Shown here: positions 35,802-43,678 of the stretch, piece after piece
Layout of the letters: every line of letters begins with the position of its first letter
Position numbering within the stretch: the first letter of the stretch is position 1
Assembly (NCBI RefSeq): GCF_035989285.1
Contig: NZ_CP108513.1
Span: forward strand, 7,378,001 to 7,442,000
DNA length: 64,000 nucleotides
Source: Streptomyces sp. NBC_01235
GTDB taxonomy: Bacteria; Actinomycetota; Actinomycetes; Streptomycetales; Streptomycetaceae
Reading direction: 5' to 3'
Notes under the pieces: generated by a model
The model's database searches: none
The model's input: only the letters and a program-made list of their open reading frames with translations
Told to the model about the DNA's origin: nothing
Position numbers and translations under genes: made by a program

Positions 35802-36407
35802 TCAACCTTGATCGTCCGGAGGACGTCCGAGGCCCTGCGCGCGGTTCCGTGCGCGGTTCCGTGCGTGGACGTGGCCGTCGAGCGGGAACGCGGGCGGTGC
35901 CGCGGGCAGGAGTCCGCTCAGCTCGTAGCGGCATTTGCGGGCGACGCGGCAGGATGCCGTGTTGTCCACCTGGTGCAGGAGTTCGAGACGCTTCAGCCCT
36001 TCGTCGGCGAAGGCGGTGAAGGCCCAGTCCGTCAGCGCTTCCAGCGCCCTGGGCGCGACTCCCCGGCCGCGGGCGTGCGCCGCGGTCCAGTAGCCGACCT
36101 CGGCCGACGGGGAGCCGGGCGCGCCCCGCTTGAGGACTACATGGCCCACCAGCGGCTCCCCCTGTCCGGAATCCCGGCTCTCCACGACGGCGAGTCCGAA
36201 GCGGTCCCCGGCCTCCCACCCCCGGTGCTGTTCCCGGATCCAGCGCGCCGCGCCGACCGCGTCGTCCACGGCCGAACCGGTCCAGCGGCGCAGGGCGTCG
36301 TCCCGGTACAGCTCGACGAGGTCGTCGGCGTCCGCCGCGTGCCAGGGCCGCAGCAGGAGAGCGGGAGCCGAGGCCGTGGCGCCTGCCCCCAGCCGTACGG
36401 CGGTCAT
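35802..36407 (-). CDS. GNAT N-acetyltransferase (RimJ/RimL-like)
   Basis: 201 residues. LLRPWHAADADDLVELYRDD (alpha1 region), EVGYWTAAHARGRGVAPRAL with the acetyl-CoA loop ARGRGVA, and LELLHQVDNTASCRVARKCR near the end, as in ribosomal-protein/antibiotic-type acetyltransferases. The ATG overlaps the MerR gene stop (ATGA), so the two are coupled. Substrate unknown. Confidence 0.88.
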   Translation of the reverse strand: MTAVRLGAGATASAPALLLRPWHAADADDLVELYRDDALRRWTGSAVDDAVGAARWIREQHRGWEAGDRFGLAVVESRDSGQGEPLVGHVVLKRGAPGSPSAEVGYWTAAHARGRGVAPRALEALTDWAFTAFADEGLKRLELLHQVDNTASCRVARKCRYELSGLLPAAPPAFPLDGHVHARNRARNRAQGLGRPPDDQG

Positions 36408-37345
36408 CGTCGAGCCGTTCGCAGGCCGAGCGCCGTGATCGACCAGTCCAGTGCCGGTGCCAGGGGTTTTGGGGGCGGCCAGCCGTTGATCAGGGCGAGC
36501 AGGTGGACGTGCCGGTCCCGGCGCGGATCGTTCGCGGCCGCCAGACGCTGCCGCAGCCGTCGGCGCAGGTCGCCGTCGTCCGCTTGGCCGAGGACGCGCG
36601 CGCAGTCCGCGGTGAGCGCTGCGACGACCTGATCGGCCAGGGGCGACTCCGGGGTGATGCCGGACGCGACCGCCGCCGTCGCGTGGTCCCGGGCGAGGGC
36701 GACGACGTCCGGGCGGGGCAGCCCGGAGCCGCTGTCGGACATCTCGTCCGCGTGATCCTCGACCCCGCGCCGCAGACTGGCGCGCAAGCCCGGGTCGAGG
36801 GACAGCTCCGCCCACTCCACCCACGCCTCGAGCTGCTCGTCGGTCGGGTCGTCGGGCAGCTCGGGCGTCATGGAGCGGCGGGCCCCGGCGTAGCCGTCAC
36901 GGCTGCCGAGACCGGTGAAGACGGAGGTGAGGAAGTCGTCGGTCAAGCGCCGACGTTCGTCCTCGGTGAGCCGGGCCAACCGGTGCATGCGTGCCATCTC
37001 CTCGGGGGTGGGTCTGCGCCTGGCCGCGGCCGTCAGCACCGCCCGCCGCAGACGCAGGATGCCGATCTGTACGTCCAGTGCGGCGGCGTGCTGCGCGGCG
37101 ACGTCGCCGAGGGTCAGTTCCCGGTCGACGATCTGCCGGATCACGTCGAGCCCGAGCCCCAGTTCGCGCAGCGTCCGCACCAGCGCCAGCCGGGCGACGG
37201 CGTCCGGGCCGTAGCGGCGATAGCCGGCGGACGTGCGGTCGGCCGGCACCACGATGCCGCGATCGGAGTAGAACCGGATGGTCTTGACCGTCAGCCCGGT
37301 GCGCCGGGCCAGTTCACCGATCGAGTAGAGGATGCCGCCGTCCAT
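36404..37345 (-). CDS. MerR-family regulator with C-terminal effector domain
   Basis: 313 residues. The winged HTH is at residues about 6-75: YSIGELARRTGLTVKTIRFY, GYRRYGPDAVARLALVRTL. A helical segment follows and a long C-terminal domain of unknown fold (about 130-310). No Cys metal-binding cluster is seen, so a small-molecule effector is more likely. It is the first gene of the MerR-GNAT-M55 run and may control it. Confidence 0.88.
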   Translation of the reverse strand: MDGGILYSIGELARRTGLTVKTIRFYSDRGIVVPADRTSAGYRRYGPDAVARLALVRTLRELGLGLDVIRQIVDRELTLGDVAAQHAAALDVQIGILRLRRAVLTAAARRRPTPEEMARMHRLARLTEDERRRLTDDFLTSVFTGLGSRDGYAGARRSMTPELPDDPTDEQLEAWVEWAELSLDPGLRASLRRGVEDHADEMSDSGSGLPRPDVVALARDHATAAVASGITPESPLADQVVAALTADCARVLGQADDGDLRRRLRQRLAAANDPRRDRHVHLLALINGWPPPKPLAPALDWSITALGLRTARR

Positions 37346-37422
37346 GACTTCATCCTCGACTCTCCCCCCAGGGGAGACTCAAGCAGAACGGCGAAAGAGC
37401 AGGACAACGAAAGCGGAACGCC

Positions 37423-37458
37423 GAAAGGGGCCGGTCGCGTTGCGGACCGGCCCCTTTC
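37423..37458 (-). terminator. sodN terminator
   Basis: A perfect 14-bp stem, gaaaggggccggtc at 37423-37436 with gaccggcccctttc at 37445-37458, and an 8-base loop, 58-93 bases after the sodN stop. It forms the 3' end of the sodN mRNA and of the derived sRNA. Confidence 0.85.
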
Positions 37459-37515
37459 GAGGCTTCCCGGCCCGCGGCGATGCATCGGCCGCGGATCGGG
37501 GCAGAAGCTTGCGCC
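37423..37515 (-). ncRNA. sodN 3'UTR, candidate s-SodF small RNA
   Basis: The 93 bases from the sodN stop to the end of the terminator match the size (about 90 nt) and position of s-SodF. S. coelicolor processes that sRNA from the sodN 3'UTR, and it pairs with sodF mRNA to lower Fe-SOD when nickel is present. Here the segment holds an unstructured 5' part (gcgcaagcttctgccccgat) and the strong terminator. The sodF target is not in the window, so pairing cannot be checked. Confidence 0.6.
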
Positions 37516-37911
37516 TCAGGCCTTCTTGGTCTCCCAGAAGATCTTGTCGATCTCGGCGATGAGCTCCAGGGCCTTCTCGCCGGTCTTCGGGTCCGTCGAC
37601 GCCTTGGCGGCCGACAGGGCCTTCAGGGTGTCGTTGACCAGCTCGTGCAGCTGGGGGTACTTCTCGAAGTGCGGGGGCTTGAAGTAGTCGCTCCACAGCA
37701 CGGAGACGTGGTGCTTCGCGAGCTCGGCACGCTGCTCCTTGATGACGGTGGCGCGCGCCTGGAAGTGCGGGTCGTCGTTGGCGGCCATCTTTTCCTGGAC
37801 GGCCTTCACCGACTCCGCCTCGATGCGGGCCTGGGCCGGGTCGTACACACCGCAGGGCAGGTCGCAGTGTGCGCTGACCTTGACCTTGGGGGCAAACAGG
37901 CGGGAAAGCAT
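37516..37911 (-). CDS. sodN: Nickel-containing superoxide dismutase precursor
   Basis: 131 residues: a 14-residue leader (MLSRLFAPKVKVSA) and a 117-residue mature four-helix protein starting HCDLPCGVYDPAQA. That start is the nickel hook, with His1, Cys2 and Cys6 as ligands after leader removal. It dismutates superoxide in the cytoplasm as a hexamer. The leader is cut by SodX, encoded divergently 145 bp away. Start ATG 37911 follows aaggaacgctcc. Known sodN genes respond to nickel through Nur. Confidence 0.98.
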   Translation of the reverse strand: MLSRLFAPKVKVSAHCDLPCGVYDPAQARIEAESVKAVQEKMAANDDPHFQARATVIKEQRAELAKHHVSVLWSDYFKPPHFEKYPQLHELVNDTLKALSAAKASTDPKTGEKALELIAEIDKIFWETKKA

Positions 37912-38056
37912 GGAGCGTTCCTTCCTCGTGATCGTCTTCTCAGGTGGGACATTACTCCCTGGGGGACCGGTTTTCGCGGGTGCCCCCATGGGCTTAGGAC
38001 AAAAGTCCGGGGTCAGACTGAGACTGGTGGAGGAACGGACCGGGGAGGTGCCGGCG

Positions 38057-38491
38057 ATGCCGGAGCTGTCGCAGGAGACCGAGCGGGGGAGGGCGGTCGC
38101 GCCCTTCGGGGTGGCCGAGGTGACCGGGCCGTCCATGGTGCCCACGCTCTACCACGGGGACCAGCTGGTGGTGCAGTACGGGGCCAGGGTGAGGCCCGGT
38201 GACGTCGTCGTGCTGCGGCATCCCTTCCAGCAGGACCTGCTGGTGGTCAAGCGGGCCGTCGAGCGCCGGGACGGGGGGTGGTGGGTGCTCGGGGACAACG
38301 CGTACGCCGGCGGGGACAGCACCGACTACGGGGCCGTGCCCGACGAACTGGTCCTCGGCAAGGTGCGGCTGCGCTACCGCCCGCTGAAGCCGGATCAGCG
38401 CTCGCCGCTGGCGGTGGTGCGCTGGGCGCTGTCGGCGGCGAGGCCTGTGCCCGGCGTCCGGTCCGCCTCCAGGCGCTTGCGGGCGCGGTAG
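38057..38491 (+). CDS. sodX: Nickel-type SOD maturation protease SodX
   Basis: 144 residues, an S26 (signal-peptidase-like) serine protease without a membrane anchor. VTGPSMVPTLYHGD carries the catalytic Ser and LLVVKRAVERRDGGW the catalytic Lys; GDNAYAGGDSTDYGAV is the conserved box E. It removes the SodN leader so nickel can bind. ATG 38057 follows cggggaggtgccggcg. Its 3' end overlaps the convergent CGNR gene by 97 bp. Confidence 0.94.
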   Translation: MPELSQETERGRAVAPFGVAEVTGPSMVPTLYHGDQLVVQYGARVRPGDVVVLRHPFQQDLLVVKRAVERRDGGWWVLGDNAYAGGDSTDYGAVPDELVLGKVRLRYRPLKPDQRSPLAVVRWALSAARPVPGVRSASRRLRAR

Positions 38492-39024
38492 GCGGCCACG
38501 TTGGCACGGGTCGCGCAGCGGTCGGAGCAGTAGCGCCGGGAGCGGTTCGTGGACGTGTCCAGGTAGGCGTTGCGACAGGGGCTCGCCTCGCACAGGCCCA
38601 GGCGGTCCACGCCGTACTCCGTGAGGTGGAAGGCCAGGCCCATCGCCGCGATGGCCGCGAAGCCGGCCGTCGCGTTCGACGGGTGGTCGGCCAGGTGCAT
38701 GTGCCACAGCGGGCGGCCGTCGTCGTCGCGGAAGTCGTGGCCGGAGATCTGTGGGCTCACCGGGAACTCCAGGAGGAGCGAGTTCAGCAGGTCCACCGCG
38801 AGGGTCTCGTCGCCGCCGTCGGCCGCCTCGAAGACGGCGCGCAGGCGGCCCCGGACCGAGCGGAACCGGGTGACGTCGGCGTCGGTGGCCCGGCGGCCCG
38901 CCGACTGGTTGACGCCGAAGAGGGCGCGGACGGCCTCGACGGAGGTCAGGGAGTCCTTGCCCCGGGCCGGCTCCTCGCTGTTGACGAGGCGCACGGCATA
39001 GTCCGAGTAATAGGCCAGTTCCAC
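38395..39024 (-). CDS. CGNR zinc-finger regulator (ABATE domain)
   Basis: 209 residues. The N-terminal ABATE-type domain (YYSDYAVRLVNSEEPARGKD) is followed by the CGNR zinc finger LCEASPCRNAYLDTSTNRSR and RYCSDRCATRANVAAYRARK, which here reads C-x5-C...C-x3-C with CRN in place of CGN. These proteins are probable DNA-binding stress regulators. The last 32 codons overlap sodX on the opposite strand, so the two mRNAs could pair. Confidence 0.88.
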   Translation of the reverse strand: MELAYYSDYAVRLVNSEEPARGKDSLTSVEAVRALFGVNQSAGRRATDADVTRFRSVRGRLRAVFEAADGGDETLAVDLLNSLLLEFPVSPQISGHDFRDDDGRPLWHMHLADHPSNATAGFAAIAAMGLAFHLTEYGVDRLGLCEASPCRNAYLDTSTNRSRRYCSDRCATRANVAAYRARKRLEADRTPGTGLAADSAQRTTASGER

Positions 39025-39124
39025 TTGTAGTCCTTACGGGGGCGCTCTATGGTCGGGGTGCGGGCGGGGTAACGGCCGTTCGTGCTTCCAGGGTATTACG
39101 TGACATACGCGGCGGAGGGTTGCG

Positions 39125-39895
39125 ATGGCGGACGCGCAGACGACCACGACCGGTACCGACTGGGCTGCCTGGCAGCGGAGCTGGGACCGTCAGCAGGAGT
39201 GGTACATGCCCGACCGCGAGGACCGCTTCCGGATCATGCTCGACATGGTCGAGGCGCTCGTCGGACCCACCCCGCGTGTCCTCGACCTCGGCTGCGGCAC
39301 CGGCACCGTCACCGCCCGGCTGCTCGACCGCCTCCCCGGGGCCACCAGCACCGGCGTCGACCTCGACCCGGCGCTCCTCGCCATCGCCGAGGGCACCTTC
39401 GCGGGGGACGACCGCGTCGGCTTCGTGACGGCCGACCTCACGGACCCGGACTGGCCGGCCCGGCTGCCGTACGGCTCGTACGACGCCGTGCTGACCGCCA
39501 CGGCCCTGCACTGGCTGCACAGCGAACCCCTCGCGGCCCTCTACGGTCAGGTCGCGGAACTCGTCCGCGACGGCGGTGTCTTCATGAACGCGGACCACAT
39601 GATCGACGACACGACGCCCCGGATCAACGCGGCGGAGAGCGCGCAGCGCCACGCCCGCATGGATCAGGCCAAATCGGGCGGGATCCCGGACTGGGCCGAG
39701 TGGTGGCAGCTCGCCGCCCAGGACCCGGTCCTCGCCGCGCCGACCGCCCGCCGCTTCGAGATCTACGGCGAACACGCCGACGGGGACATGCCTCCGGCGG
39801 CCTGGCACGCGCGCGTGCTGAAGGAGAAGGGCTTCGGCGAGGCCCGCCCGGTCTGGGCGTCCCCTTCGGACACGCTGCTGCTCGCGCTCAAGTAG
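39125..39895 (+). CDS. SAM-dependent class I methyltransferase
   Basis: 256 residues. Motif I is VLDLGCGTGTVTARLLDRLP (residues about 52-71), the acidic residue of motif II is in STGVDLDPALLAIAE, and VLTATALHWL is the post-II motif. The later part includes an alpha-helical cap (ADHMIDDTTPRINAAESAQR) that would shape the substrate site. Substrate not inferable. ATG 39125 follows ggagggttgcg. Confidence 0.88.
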   Translation: MADAQTTTTGTDWAAWQRSWDRQQEWYMPDREDRFRIMLDMVEALVGPTPRVLDLGCGTGTVTARLLDRLPGATSTGVDLDPALLAIAEGTFAGDDRVGFVTADLTDPDWPARLPYGSYDAVLTATALHWLHSEPLAALYGQVAELVRDGGVFMNADHMIDDTTPRINAAESAQRHARMDQAKSGGIPDWAEWWQLAAQDPVLAAPTARRFEIYGEHADGDMPPAAWHARVLKEKGFGEARPVWASPSDTLLLALK

Positions 39896-39951
39896 GGACC
39901 CGCCCTGCCCGGCTGCCCGAGCCGGTACGGGGAATCCGTGCCGCCTCTGCG

Positions 39952-40040
39952 CGGCGGCTGCCTGCTGTGCGGCGACCGCGACGAGGCCGAGGACCTCGTC
40001 CGGACGACGCTGGTCAGGGTCGTCCTCGGCGCGCCGGCAC
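39952..40040 (+). pseudogene. Possible ECF sigma-factor remnant
   Basis: The stretch CGDRDEAEDLVRTTLVRVVL resembles region 2.1-2.2 of ECF sigma factors (GDRxxAEDLVQxTLxRV), but it lacks the rest of the gene and runs straight into the TnpB remnant. Only about 30 residues support it. Confidence 0.4.
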
Positions 40041-40068
40041 GGGCGGGCAGCGGAAAGGGCAGTGAGGA

Positions 40069-40290
40069 GAGTTCGAGCCCACCAGCCAGGTGTGCTCCGC
40101 CTGCGGCACCGTCCACGACCGGGACGTGAATGCCGCGAAGAACGTGAAAACGGCCGCCGGACTGGCGGTTGCAGCCTGTGGAGCGCCGGTGGGACCAGAA
40201 CCCGTTCTGGCACAGCGCCGTGAAGCAGGAAGCCACGGAAGCCCGCCCGGTGCCCGTGCCGCTAGGCGGCACGGGCACCGGGCGGGCAGA
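40069..40290 (+). pseudogene. TnpB C-terminal remnant of an IS200/IS605-family element
   Basis: EPTSQVCSACGTVHDRDVNA then AKNVKTAAGLAVAACGAPVG is the zinc-ribbon and final RuvC Asp motif (DRDxNAAxN) of TnpB/OrfB. Everything upstream of the zinc ribbon is missing. The tail continues in another frame as VKQEATEARPVPVP, the usual TnpB C-terminus, so a frameshift is also present near 40200. Clearly dead as a nuclease. Confidence 0.85.
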
Positions 40291-40327
40291 CCAGAATCCT
40301 CGGGCTTCAGCCCGAGGAGCAAGTCAA
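40241..40327 (+). mobile_element. IS200/IS605-type right end with two hairpins (omega-RNA-like)
   Basis: A perfect 22-bp stem (40241-40262 with 40266-40287, loop tag) is followed by an 8-bp stem CCTCGGGC/GCCCGAGG (40298-40305 with 40310-40317, loop ttca). The element ends GAGCAAGTCAA. TCAA at 40324-40327 matches the right-end cleavage tetranucleotide of IS605-like elements such as IS608. In such elements this region encodes the TnpB guide RNA scaffold. The element boundary coincides with the stop codon of the neighbouring ABC ATPase gene. Confidence 0.75.
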
Positions 40328-41085
40328 AGCACCTTGGACAGGAACGCCTGCGTCCGCTCGTGCTGAGGGTTGGTCAGGACGTCGCGCGGGTTGCCGGACT
40401 CGACGACCACGCCGCCGTCCATGAAGACCAGGCTGTCGCCGACCTCGCGGGCGAAGCCCATCTCGTGGGTGACGACGACCATCGTCATGCCGGACTCGGC
40501 GAGGTCGCGCATGACGTCGAGGACGTCGCCGACCAGCTCCGGGTCGAGGGCCGAGGTCGGCTCGTCGAACAGCATCAGCTTCGGGTCCATGGCCAGCGCC
40601 CGGGCGATGGCGACGCGCTGCTGCTGGCCGCCGGAGAGCTGCGAGGGGTAGCTCCCGGCCTTGTCCGCGAGGCCGACGCGGTCCAGGAGCTCCCTCGCGC
40701 GCTCCTTGGCCTGGGCCTTGCCGACGCCCTTGACCTGGACCGGGGCCTCGATGACGTTCTCCGCCGCCGTCATGTGCGGGAACAGGTTGAACCGCTGGAA
40801 CACCATGCCGATGTCCCGGCGCTTCAGCGCGACCTCGCTGTCCTTGAGCTCGTACAGCTTGTCGCCCTTCTGGCGGTAGCCCACCAAGTCCCCGTCGACG
40901 TACAGGCGGCCGGCGTTGATCTGCTCAAGGTGGTTGATGCACCTGAGGAACGTGCTCTTGCCGGAGCCGGACGGGCCGATGAGGCAGAACACCTCGCCGT
41001 TCTTGACCTCCAGGTCGATGCCCTTGAGGACCTCGACCAGGCCGAAGGACTTGTGGACGCCCTCCGCCTTCACCATCGCGGTCAT
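40324..41085 (-). CDS. Amino-acid ABC transporter ATP-binding protein
   Basis: 253 residues of the PAAT (GlnQ/HisP) type. Walker [15 protein letters not shown] loop [13 protein letters not shown], signature [15 protein letters not shown], Walker [17 protein letters not shown] and switch His [10 protein letters not shown]. The ATG overlaps the permease stop (ATGA). The TGA stop lies within the IS605-type right end, so the original C-terminus may have been slightly different. Third gene of the binding protein-permease-ATPase operon. Confidence 0.95.
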   Translation of the reverse strand: MTAMVKAEGVHKSFGLVEVLKGIDLEVKNGEVFCLIGPSGSGKSTFLRCINHLEQINAGRLYVDGDLVGYRQKGDKLYELKDSEVALKRRDIGMVFQRFNLFPHMTAAENVIEAPVQVKGVGKAQAKERARELLDRVGLADKAGSYPSQLSGGQQQRVAIARALAMDPKLMLFDEPTSALDPELVGDVLDVMRDLAESGMTMVVVTHEMGFAREVGDSLVFMDGGVVVESGNPRDVLTNPQHERTQAFLSKVL

Positions 41086-42044
41086 GCCGTCCTCCTCGAG
41101 GATCCGAACAGGTTCGCCCTGATCTTCTGGAAGACCGTGGGCGGCAGGCTGCGGCTGGAACCGCGGGCGTAGTAGCGCTCCAGGTAGTACTGGAAGACGC
41201 TGAAGATGCTGGTCATGACCAGGTACCAGATGGAGGCGACGAAGAGCAGCTCCATCACGGCGTACGACGAGGAGCCGATCACCGAGGTCGAGCGCAGCAG
41301 CTCGTTGTACGTCACCACGTACACCAGCGACGAGGTCTTCAGCATGTTGATGAACTCGTTGCCGGTCGGCGGCACGATCACCCGCATCGCCTGCGGGATG
41401 ACGATCCGGCGCAGCGTCTTGCCCTGGCTCATGCCGAGCGCGTGGGCCGCCTCCGTCTGTCCTTCGTCCACGGCCAGCAGGCCGGCGCGGCAGATTTCGG
41501 CCATGTAGGCGGCCTCGTTCAGACCGAGGCCCAGCAGGGCGGCCATGAACGGCGTCATGACGTCCACCATCTCGTCCTTGTAGATCGGACCGAGATTCAG
41601 GACGGGGAAGATCAGCGCCAGGTTGAACCACATCAGCAGCTGCACGTACACCGGCGTGCCGCGGAAGAACCAGATGTACAGCCAGGCGATGGTGCTGGTC
41701 ACCGGGTTCTTGGACAGCCGCATCACGGCGAGTACGACGCCCAGGACCACGCCGAGCACCATGGCCAGGATGCTGATCAGCAGGGTGCGGCCGGCACCCG
41801 CGATGACGGTCGAGTCGAACAGCGAGTCGGACACCGCATGCCACTGGATGTCGCCGTTCGCGAACGCGTTGACCAGCAGCGCGAGGAGCGCGACGACGAT
41901 CACGGCGCTGACCCAGCGGCCCCAGTGGCGCACCGGGATCGCCTTGATGGCCTCCGGCGGACCGGAGAACGCCGACTCCTTCGCCACCGGCGGGGTGTCC
42001 TCGGGAGGTGCGCCCTCGGAGGACTTCTGGAGCTTGTCAGTCAT
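41082..42044 (-). CDS. Amino-acid ABC transporter permease
   Basis: 320 residues. A hydrophilic N-terminus of about 40 residues precedes the HisM-type domain with about five membrane helices. The EAA loop is [20 protein letters not shown] (residues about 220-239). Only one permease gene is present, so a homodimer is likely. It lies 39 bp after the binding protein gene and is coupled to the ATPase gene. Confidence 0.93.
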   Translation of the reverse strand: MTDKLQKSSEGAPPEDTPPVAKESAFSGPPEAIKAIPVRHWGRWVSAVIVVALLALLVNAFANGDIQWHAVSDSLFDSTVIAGAGRTLLISILAMVLGVVLGVVLAVMRLSKNPVTSTIAWLYIWFFRGTPVYVQLLMWFNLALIFPVLNLGPIYKDEMVDVMTPFMAALLGLGLNEAAYMAEICRAGLLAVDEGQTEAAHALGMSQGKTLRRIVIPQAMRVIVPPTGNEFINMLKTSSLVYVVTYNELLRSTSVIGSSSYAVMELLFVASIWYLVMTSIFSVFQYYLERYYARGSSRSLPPTVFQKIRANLFGSSRRTA

Positions 42045-42083
42045 GGGGACTGCCCTTCAAAGGCTTCAAAAGGTGCGGGTGGA

Positions 42084-43046
42084 TCACTTGCCGCCGTTGA
42101 TCGCGGAGGCCTTGATCGCGCCGCTCTCGGCGCCCCACTTCGCCAGCACCTTCTGGTACGAGCCGTCCTTGATGATCGCGTCGACGGCCTCCTTGAGGAC
42201 GTCGCGCAGCTGGGTGTCCTTCTTGTCGACGACGATGCCGAACGGAGCGGCCTCGTACTGCTCGCCGACGACCTCGAAGGTGTTGCCGCCGTCGGCCTTG
42301 CGGGCCAGGTCCACCGCGACCGGGTAGTCGTTGACGCCGGCCACGGCGCCGCCGGACTTCACGCGGGTCTGGGCCTCGGTGTCGTTGTCGAAGGACTCGA
42401 TCTTGATGGCGGTCTTGCCGCCGCCCGTGCAGGTCTTGGACTGCGCCTGCAGGGCCTCCTCGTACGTCGTGCCCCGCTGCACGGCCACCGTCTGACCACA
42501 GAGGTCCTCGATGGACTTGATGCCCTTCGGGTTGCCCTTCTTGACGTAGATGGCGGTGCCGGCGGTGAAGTAGTCGACGAAGTCGACACCCTCGCCCAGC
42601 TTCTTGCCCTTGTCGTCCAGGCCTTCCTGGCGCTGCTTGTTGTCCGTGATCGACGACATCGCGATGTCGTAGCGGCCGGTGTTGACCGCCGTGATCAGGC
42701 CGTCGAAGGCGCCCGAGGTGAACTTGAACTCGACGCCGAGCTGCTTGCCGAGCGCGGCGGCGAGGTCGGGGTCGACACCCACGATCTTGCCGCCCTCGAC
42801 GGACTCCATCGGGGCGTACTCGGCGTTGGTGCCGACCTTGATGACGCCCGCCTTCTGGATGGCGGCCGGCAGCTTGGAGAAGAGCGGCGCGGTGTTGGCG
42901 CTGGCGGACGACTCGGAGGAGCTGCCGCCGCCCTCGGTCTGGTCGCCGCAGGCGGTGAGCAGCAAGGCGCCCGCGACCGCGAGAGATCCGACCGCTGCCA
43001 GGCGGGTGCGCGCGGCGGTCGTGCGTCGGGTGGAGCTTGCGGTCAT
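42084..43046 (-). CDS. Amino-acid ABC transporter substrate-binding lipoprotein
   Basis: 320 residues. Twin-Arg-like basic N-terminus, hydrophobic stretch and lipobox LLLTACG (Cys about residue 33). It then has a Ser/Gly-rich linker and a family 3 periplasmic-binding fold (GVIKVGTNAEYAPMES, VDPDLAAALGKQLGVEFKFT, GRYDIAMSSITDNKQRQEG). Binds a polar amino acid; which one is uncertain. ATG 43046 follows ggaggaaccacc. The 43077-43112 region just upstream carries an 18-bp direct repeat (atgccgatgggtcggcaa type). Confidence 0.92.
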   Translation of the reverse strand: MTASSTRRTTAARTRLAAVGSLAVAGALLLTACGDQTEGGGSSSESSASANTAPLFSKLPAAIQKAGVIKVGTNAEYAPMESVEGGKIVGVDPDLAAALGKQLGVEFKFTSGAFDGLITAVNTGRYDIAMSSITDNKQRQEGLDDKGKKLGEGVDFVDYFTAGTAIYVKKGNPKGIKSIEDLCGQTVAVQRGTTYEEALQAQSKTCTGGGKTAIKIESFDNDTEAQTRVKSGGAVAGVNDYPVAVDLARKADGGNTFEVVGEQYEAAPFGIVVDKKDTQLRDVLKEAVDAIIKDGSYQKVLAKWGAESGAIKASAINGGK

Positions 43047-43678
43047 GGTGGGTTCCTCCGGCGGATGGATGGAGATGCCGATGGGTCGGCAAATGCCGAT
43101 GGGTCGACGAGAACACACACCTTTGGGTGTCGCGACCTCGTGTGATTACGGCATCTTGCCATTCGGACTGAGGCAATCAGGGGGCCACCCATGTCAAAAT
43201 CGGATAACGGGCGACCCCCGAACCGCATCACTCCGGTACATCACGACCGGACGGAGGCGGACCATCTGCGGGAATCTCCCGTTCCGGCCGAAAAATCTTC
43301 GGTTCATCTCGTCATGTGATCGTTTGGGTGTGTCGCATACGTTGACATGCTCCCTGCCGAGGGTGTCCGGCGTCCGTGTCAAGGGTTTCCGGCGGCTTGG
43401 CGAGTCTTCGCGCATGAGTCATGTCACTCGTGGTGGCCTCTGTCGAGGGTCCACAGACCGAGGGATGTGACCTTGCACCGAATGGACTCGTCGGCTGTGG
43501 TCTCCGTCCGGTAAGAAGGTTTTTTACACCCCTCATCCGGGGCTCAGGGCGCGTGTGCGGCGCGCCCGACGCGCAGGCGCCCGTACGCATCACCTCTGGG
43601 CCCTGTGCGATGCCCGCCCACTTCTCAATCAGGAGTGGCCACCCTCAAAAACCATGAACATCTAAGGGGTAAGACACA
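43047..43678. other. Divergent intergenic region between ABC transporter and malic enzyme
   Basis: 630 bp with no gene seen. It carries promoters for both sides and an 18-bp direct repeat at 43077-43112. An AT-richer stretch (gaaggttttttacacccctc, near 43515) and a gcgcgcccgacgcgc-type hairpin lie around 43550-43580. No operator I can name. Confidence 0.4.

Noticed and set aside
37912..38056. Nur box between sodN and sodX
   Set aside because: No TTGC-N-GCAA-type dyad could be found. The ggacaaaagtcc inverted repeat near 37997 does not match the Nur consensus.
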